From: a virus
Reading direction: 5' to 3' (one strand)
Virus record (IMG/VR): IMGVR_UViG_3300031706_000003
Coordinates: 1 to 52,894 of that record
DNA: 52,894 bases
This document shows, one piece after another, positions 49,133 through 52,894 of this stretch. Within the stretch, counting starts at the first letter, position 1; each line of letters begins with the position of its first letter. The position numbers and the translations under genes were made by a program. The notes under the pieces are model-generated. The model did not search any database and was not told the DNA's origin. It was given only the letters and a program-made list of their open reading frames with translations.

Positions 49133-50710
49133 ATGGCAGGCGTAAAGGTAACCGATTTAGACTCCGCAACTGGCGTACCAGCGGTAGATGATATTCTAAT
49201 AATTGTCGATAGGGACACGAATATCACAAAACAAATTAAAGCTGGCGACTTGCTTTTAGGGCAAACAGCTAACCAGTCGAATCAAGTTCTTCTAACAACC
49301 TCTACCGAAGCAAACAATAAAGTTTTATTTGGTAATGGCGCTAACGGTGAATACGACTCGGTAAATATCAGCGACAATCTTACGTATAACGCAAGCACAG
49401 GCGAGTTAGCGGCAACGCGCTTTGCTGGTAGCGGAGCTGATCTGACTGACTTACCCACAAATGCTCCTGTTGTTAATGCTGTCGATGCTGGCGCAGATGA
49501 CGATGGTTATCATCTAATGATTCGTAAAACCACTACTGGTGAGGATAGCGTACAGACTGCTAGTAATTTACTATTTAATCCTAATACTGGTGTCTTTAGT
49601 GCTCCTTTTGTTGCAGGTGATGGCAGCCAGCTAACAGGCGTAAAAGCAGATAGTGCGCTAGTAGCCGCTTCTGCTTTAAGCGCGAACTTTGCTGTCAATG
49701 CCACGAACGCAGATAGTGCGCTAGTAGCCGCTACCGCTTTATTAGCGGTTCGTGCAACAATCGCAGATAGTGCCGCGCTTGCGGCTCTATCAGTTCGAGC
49801 AGACTTAGCCACTTACGCACTTGCCGCAGATAGTGCAATAGCATCTTCTACCACACTATTAGCAGATAGAAGTACAAACGTCATTGCTGTAGCCGCTACC
49901 AGTGAAACTGCTGTTTATCCTATTTTAGTTGATGGTCTTACGGGCAAACAACTGCCACTCACAGACGGTCCTCTAGTTTATAATCCACAGACCGAAACAT
50001 TATCAGTAACAAAGATTACTGGTGATGGTTCTGGATTAACAAACTTACCGCTTACTGCTAGTGGTGTTGTTGCGACGGCTGTTAATGTTACTCCTACCGC
50101 AGTAGACGCCTCACACTCTATCATATTTACACAAAGCCCGACTGGTGTAGATAGCGTAAACACTGACCCAGATTTTACATATAATCCATCGACCAATCTA
50201 TTATCTGTTGTCAACCTAGGTGGTAACGGTGCTTTGTTAACAGAAGTTCCGGCTGTATCAATCACATCTAAAACAGGTCCTAGCACAGGTACACAATACG
50301 TATTAATGAAGGCTAACCAGACGGGCGATGATTCAGTAACTACCGATGCGGGCGCAGTATGGGACGCGGCTACTGATACTATGTCATTTACTAATGTAGC
50401 CGGTAACGGAGCTGGATTAACTAACGTGGCGGCTCTTTCAGCTACTAATGCCACAAACATTGCTGTATCGTCTGTCGATAGTAACGCTACGTACTACATA
50501 CATTTCGGCTCTGGTGCTTCAGGTAATGATAACGTAAACGTCGATTTGGATCTTACGTATAATCCAAGCACTAATGTTTTGGGTGCTGACAATCTTTTTG
50601 TCTCTGATAGTGCAGGATTATGGACTGGCACTGCGCCAGTAACAACTAATGACGCTATCAATAGATTAGCATATCGAGTTAAAGTTCTGAATGGTGGAAC
50701 ACCCGCATAA
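49133..50710 (+). CDS. Fibre-like structural protein with Ala-rich repeats (525 aa)
   Basis: N-terminus KVTDLDSATGVPAVDDILII is a module recurrent in phage fibre proteins. Shaft-like units of the form 'YNPSTNLLSVVNLGGNGALL' recur several times (residues about 75-105, 150-175, 280-310, 345-365, 400-430, 480-500). Residues about 172-250 hold 21-residue Ala-rich units (ADSALVAASALSANFAVNAT) with nearly identical DNA. Position between the neck genes and a surface-repeat gene suggests a tail or neck fibre. Confidence 0.55.
   Translation: MAGVKVTDLDSATGVPAVDDILIIVDRDTNITKQIKAGDLLLGQTANQSNQVLLTTSTEANNKVLFGNGANGEYDSVNISDNLTYNASTGELAATRFAGSGADLTDLPTNAPVVNAVDAGADDDGYHLMIRKTTTGEDSVQTASNLLFNPNTGVFSAPFVAGDGSQLTGVKADSALVAASALSANFAVNATNADSALVAATALLAVRATIADSAALAALSVRADLATYALAADSAIASSTTLLADRSTNVIAVAATSETAVYPILVDGLTGKQLPLTDGPLVYNPQTETLSVTKITGDGSGLTNLPLTASGVVATAVNVTPTAVDASHSIIFTQSPTGVDSVNTDPDFTYNPSTNLLSVVNLGGNGALLTEVPAVSITSKTGPSTGTQYVLMKANQTGDDSVTTDAGAVWDAATDTMSFTNVAGNGAGLTNVAALSATNATNIAVSSVDSNATYYIHFGSGASGNDNVNVDLDLTYNPSTNVLGADNLFVSDSAGLWTGTAPVTTNDAINRLAYRVKVLNGGTPA
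49646..49732 (+). repeat. 24-nt exact repeat (49646-49669 and 49709-49732)
   Basis: GCAGATAGTGCGCTAGTAGC plus CGCT occurs twice, 63 bp (21 codons) apart, in frame. Two degraded copies follow near 49770 and 49830. Confidence 0.85.
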
Positions 50711-50717
50711 GAACGCA

Positions 50718-50725
50718 ACTAAATA
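50718..50725 (+). promoter_or_regulatory. Variant late promoter box
   Basis: ACTAAATA, 24 nt ahead of the start at 50749, identical to the variant before gp4 on the minus strand. Confidence 0.35.
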
Positions 50726-50748
50726 ACAGAAAGTGACGAGGAAATGAA

Positions 50749-51204
50749 ATGGCAGACATTAAGTTATCAGCCCTACCAACACTAACACAGTCCGAAGACG
50801 GCGACTTCCTTGTAGTCAATGATGCCAGTACAGGCTCGACTAAGAAGATTACTCGACTTAATTTGATTGGTCATTTAGCTACGCAAATCCGCGATTCTGC
50901 TGATGGTGGTATTGTCATTCCTAATGGTGATCTCACCATCGCGAATGAGCTAATAGCTGGAGGAGACATATCAACTACTGGTAAAGTCAAGTTTGGTATG
51001 CTAACAGATTTTGTAAGCGGCACATATGCAACTGGTATTGTTGATAGCGAAGGTGGAATGTTGTTAGTCGATAGCGCAGTTCCAACAACATTAGCCGCAA
51101 GATCATATTCTCCTGCTGATACCACAAAATGGACAGGCACTGATCCTACTACGATAAAAGAAGCATTAGATAGAATAGCGGCTGCCCTTGGTCCTATAGC
51201 ATAA
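50749..51204 (+). CDS. Small fibre-module protein (151 aa)
   Basis: The start (DIKLSALPTLTQSEDGDFLV, then VNDASTGSTKKITRLNLIGH) is the same N-terminal module as in the 525-aa neighbour. A short shaft-like part and the end WTGTDPTTIKEALDRIAAAL follow; that end also closely matches the C-terminal segment of the 49133 product (WTGTAPVTTNDAINRLAYRV). It therefore looks like a minimal paralogue of that gene (head plus tail modules with the middle missing). The stop overlaps the next ATG (TAATG). Confidence 0.6.
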   Translation: MADIKLSALPTLTQSEDGDFLVVNDASTGSTKKITRLNLIGHLATQIRDSADGGIVIPNGDLTIANELIAGGDISTTGKVKFGMLTDFVSGTYATGIVDSEGGMLLVDSAVPTTLAARSYSPADTTKWTGTDPTTIKEALDRIAAALGPIA

Positions 51205-52894
51205 TGGCTCATACACCGTTTTCTGATAAAGGCAGACGCCACCTAAATCTAAGACAAAATCAGATTGAAGGTGTTTTGCCTGACCACTTTAAGGAATACT
51301 ATCCTAAATTCTTGGGGCTATTAAATCAGTACTACGAGTGGCAAGATCAATACGCTTCGACCGAATTACTGTCACACCTCTTTAGTACTCGCGACATTAG
51401 CGAAACTGATATATCCCTATTGTCTTATATCGAAGATGAATTGCTATTGGGCGATACTTACTTCGAGGGATTTGGACAGACCGAATCAGAGAAACGAGCC
51501 GCGGCTAACTTCTCTAGCACTCTATTTCGAGCTAAAGGCTCTAAGTTCGCTATCGAATGGTTCTTTAGATCGTTCTACGGATTCGATGCAGAAGTAATCT
51601 ATCCAAAAGAAAACATATTCAAGACAAGTGAAAGCGGATCGCTCATTGGTCCGGACTCGCTAAGGTACTTGACTAATGACGAACTATATCAAACATTCGC
51701 AATTCTTATTAAAGTTGGCGTACCGATATCGAAGTGGCGAGACATATTTAAGAAGTTTACACATCCTGCAGGAATGTATCTTGGTGGTGAAGTATTATTG
51801 ACTTCCGATGCTATATCTGCTATACTAATTGATGATCAAGACATTAAACAACGACCTACGACTTCCTATGCGCTCACCGCTGATGTGGACGTTAGTTCTG
51901 GCGGTTCTGTACTATTTGAAGGGCAGACTGCGACATTCACGCTCACTGGATCTAACGTAGTTGACGGAATCGATGCTGTCAATTGGCATATTGAACATGT
52001 CACTACTGACAATGATGATTTCCCTAGTACGCCACCTTTAGTTGACTCTAAGCAACCTCTCAATATTAATAGTAGCACAGGCACTTTTCAAGTCACAACT
52101 TGGATTACAGATGCTACGGTAGAAGCTGATGAATCGTATCTCGTAAAGATTACCGATCAAGAGGGTAGAGCATTAACTGAACTATCAGTGACAGTCAAGA
52201 ATAGGGTTCCTGCTTACACACTGACACCATCTACTTCAACATTAAACGAAGGAGATACTGCTACATTCACTATCGCAGGAACTAATGTTCCATATTATGG
52301 TAGCACAACTTTACAATGGTATGTTTCACATACATCTACCGCAGACGCTGACTTTGTGCCTAACCCACCCCCACTTTCAGCCTCTAAACAATCTGTTACG
52401 ATATCTGATAGTCAAGGCACGTTTGATGTTAGACTTTCGATAGATGGTGCTAGTGAAGGTTCGGAGTCGTTTGACGTTATACTCGTTGATGCAGTAGGAA
52501 CAGTATTAGCGACTCAAACAATTACAACCGTTGATGTTGTTAGTGCATATTCTGTCACTGTAGCCGATATAGTAGAAGGCTCTCAAGTAGAGATTAGTAT
52601 TGCAGTGAATGCTTCCGAAGTTGGCGATAGCTTTACATATGTCATTACTGGCGGAGATACTAGATTATCCCAGACTACAGATACATTCACGATTACAAGT
52701 AGCCCGTTCGTTCGAATATTCGATACAACATCCTCGGGCGCATTCGAAGGCTCAACTACTTCTACGGTCACCGTCACGAATAATAATACGTCTGTTCAAG
52801 TCTCTGCCACGTTCGCTATTACGGACGCTACACCTACATTCGACATAGTTGCTAGTCCAGCCTCAGCCGGTGAAGGTGATACGGTTGCATTTAC
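51204..52894 (+). CDS. Large structural protein with Calx-beta-like repeats (partial, runs off window)
   Basis: The reading frame is open from ATG 51204 to the window end. Residues about 1-205 form a domain I recognise from large marine-phage structural proteins (LPDHFKEYYPKFLGLLNQYY, EWQDQ, then FRAKGSKFAIEWFFRSFYGF and VIYPKENIFKTSESG). Beyond it, repeats of about 90-100 residues contain LNEGDTATFTIAGTN, TISDSQGTFDV and EGSESFDVIL, which is Calx-beta-like and typical of calcium-binding adhesive repeats. It is the fourth beta-repeat gene after gp13. The true length is unknown. Confidence 0.7.
   Translation, partial: MAHTPFSDKGRRHLNLRQNQIEGVLPDHFKEYYPKFLGLLNQYYEWQDQYASTELLSHLFSTRDISETDISLLSYIEDELLLGDTYFEGFGQTESEKRAAANFSSTLFRAKGSKFAIEWFFRSFYGFDAEVIYPKENIFKTSESGSLIGPDSLRYLTNDELYQTFAILIKVGVPISKWRDIFKKFTHPAGMYLGGEVLLTSDAISAILIDDQDIKQRPTTSYALTADVDVSSGGSVLFEGQTATFTLTGSNVVDGIDAVNWHIEHVTTDNDDFPSTPPLVDSKQPLNINSSTGTFQVTTWITDATVEADESYLVKITDQEGRALTELSVTVKNRVPAYTLTPSTSTLNEGDTATFTIAGTNVPYYGSTTLQWYVSHTSTADADFVPNPPPLSASKQSVTISDSQGTFDVRLSIDGASEGSESFDVILVDAVGTVLATQTITTVDVVSAYSVTVADIVEGSQVEISIAVNASEVGDSFTYVITGGDTRLSQTTDTFTITSSPFVRIFDTTSSGAFEGSTTSTVTVTNNNTSVQVSATFAITDATPTFDIVASPASAGEGDTVAF

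Overview
The window is part of the genome of a lytic, T4-like contractile-tailed phage (myovirus). The closest overall resemblance is to marine T4-like phages of the cyanophage/pelagiphage type rather than enteric T4. The evidence is a gp32-like ssDNA-binding protein, a gp33-like late-transcription co-activator, ThyX in place of a T4-type thymidylate synthase, and a long syntenic block of baseplate and neck genes (gp4, gp54, gp26, gp29, gp48, gp53, gp27, gp5, gp25, gp6, gp8, gp13, gp14, gp15). There are no photosynthesis genes, tRNAs or integrase here, so the host cannot be named; consensus sigma70-type promoters indicate a bacterial host. All family names rest on reading the translations, not on searches.

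Layout. (1) 1-4963, plus strand: a tightly packed cluster of small, mostly unknown early/middle genes with overlapping starts and stops, thyX, several conserved phage hypotheticals, and gp33. It is served by strong TTGACA / (TGn)TATAAT promoters and a perfect UUCG-loop terminator. (2) 5070-7496, plus: gp32 with its own promoter and terminator, a membrane-anchored DUF1353 protein, an SNase-like nuclease and a small hypothetical. (3) 7497-7640: a convergent intergenic region with good RNA-folding potential. (4) 7641-11754, minus: tape measure, tail chaperone pair (gp26-like plus a likely -1 frameshift extension), gp54-like tube initiator, a conserved virion protein and gp4. (5) 11764-52894, plus: the late structural block, comprising the baseplate hub and cell-wall-degrading needle (gp48, gp53, gp27, OB-lysozyme, amidase, beta-helix), the baseplate wedge (gp25, gp6, gp8, DUF4815 giant), a 2123-residue aromatic-tetrad repeat protein with a following glycosyltransferase and 2OG-oxygenase-like gene, a 1643-residue eight-module fibre protein, small fibre/accessory proteins, neck genes gp13-14-15, and further adhesin-like proteins. 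The last gene runs off the end.

The late genes are preceded by TATAAATA boxes of the T4 late type, matching the presence of gp33. The most unusual object is the 2123-aa protein at 29762-36133. About 1,500 of its residues follow a nearly unbroken 4-residue rhythm of aromatic or hydrophobic residues, organised in 29-residue units (six tetrads plus one pentad) that give way to 28-residue units (seven tetrads), and interrupted once by a globular insert. The second is a seven-T slippery run exactly at the gp26 stop codon. The -1 frame from it stays open for 63 codons into a small ORF that has no ribosome binding site of its own, which is the hallmark of a frameshifted tail-assembly chaperone.
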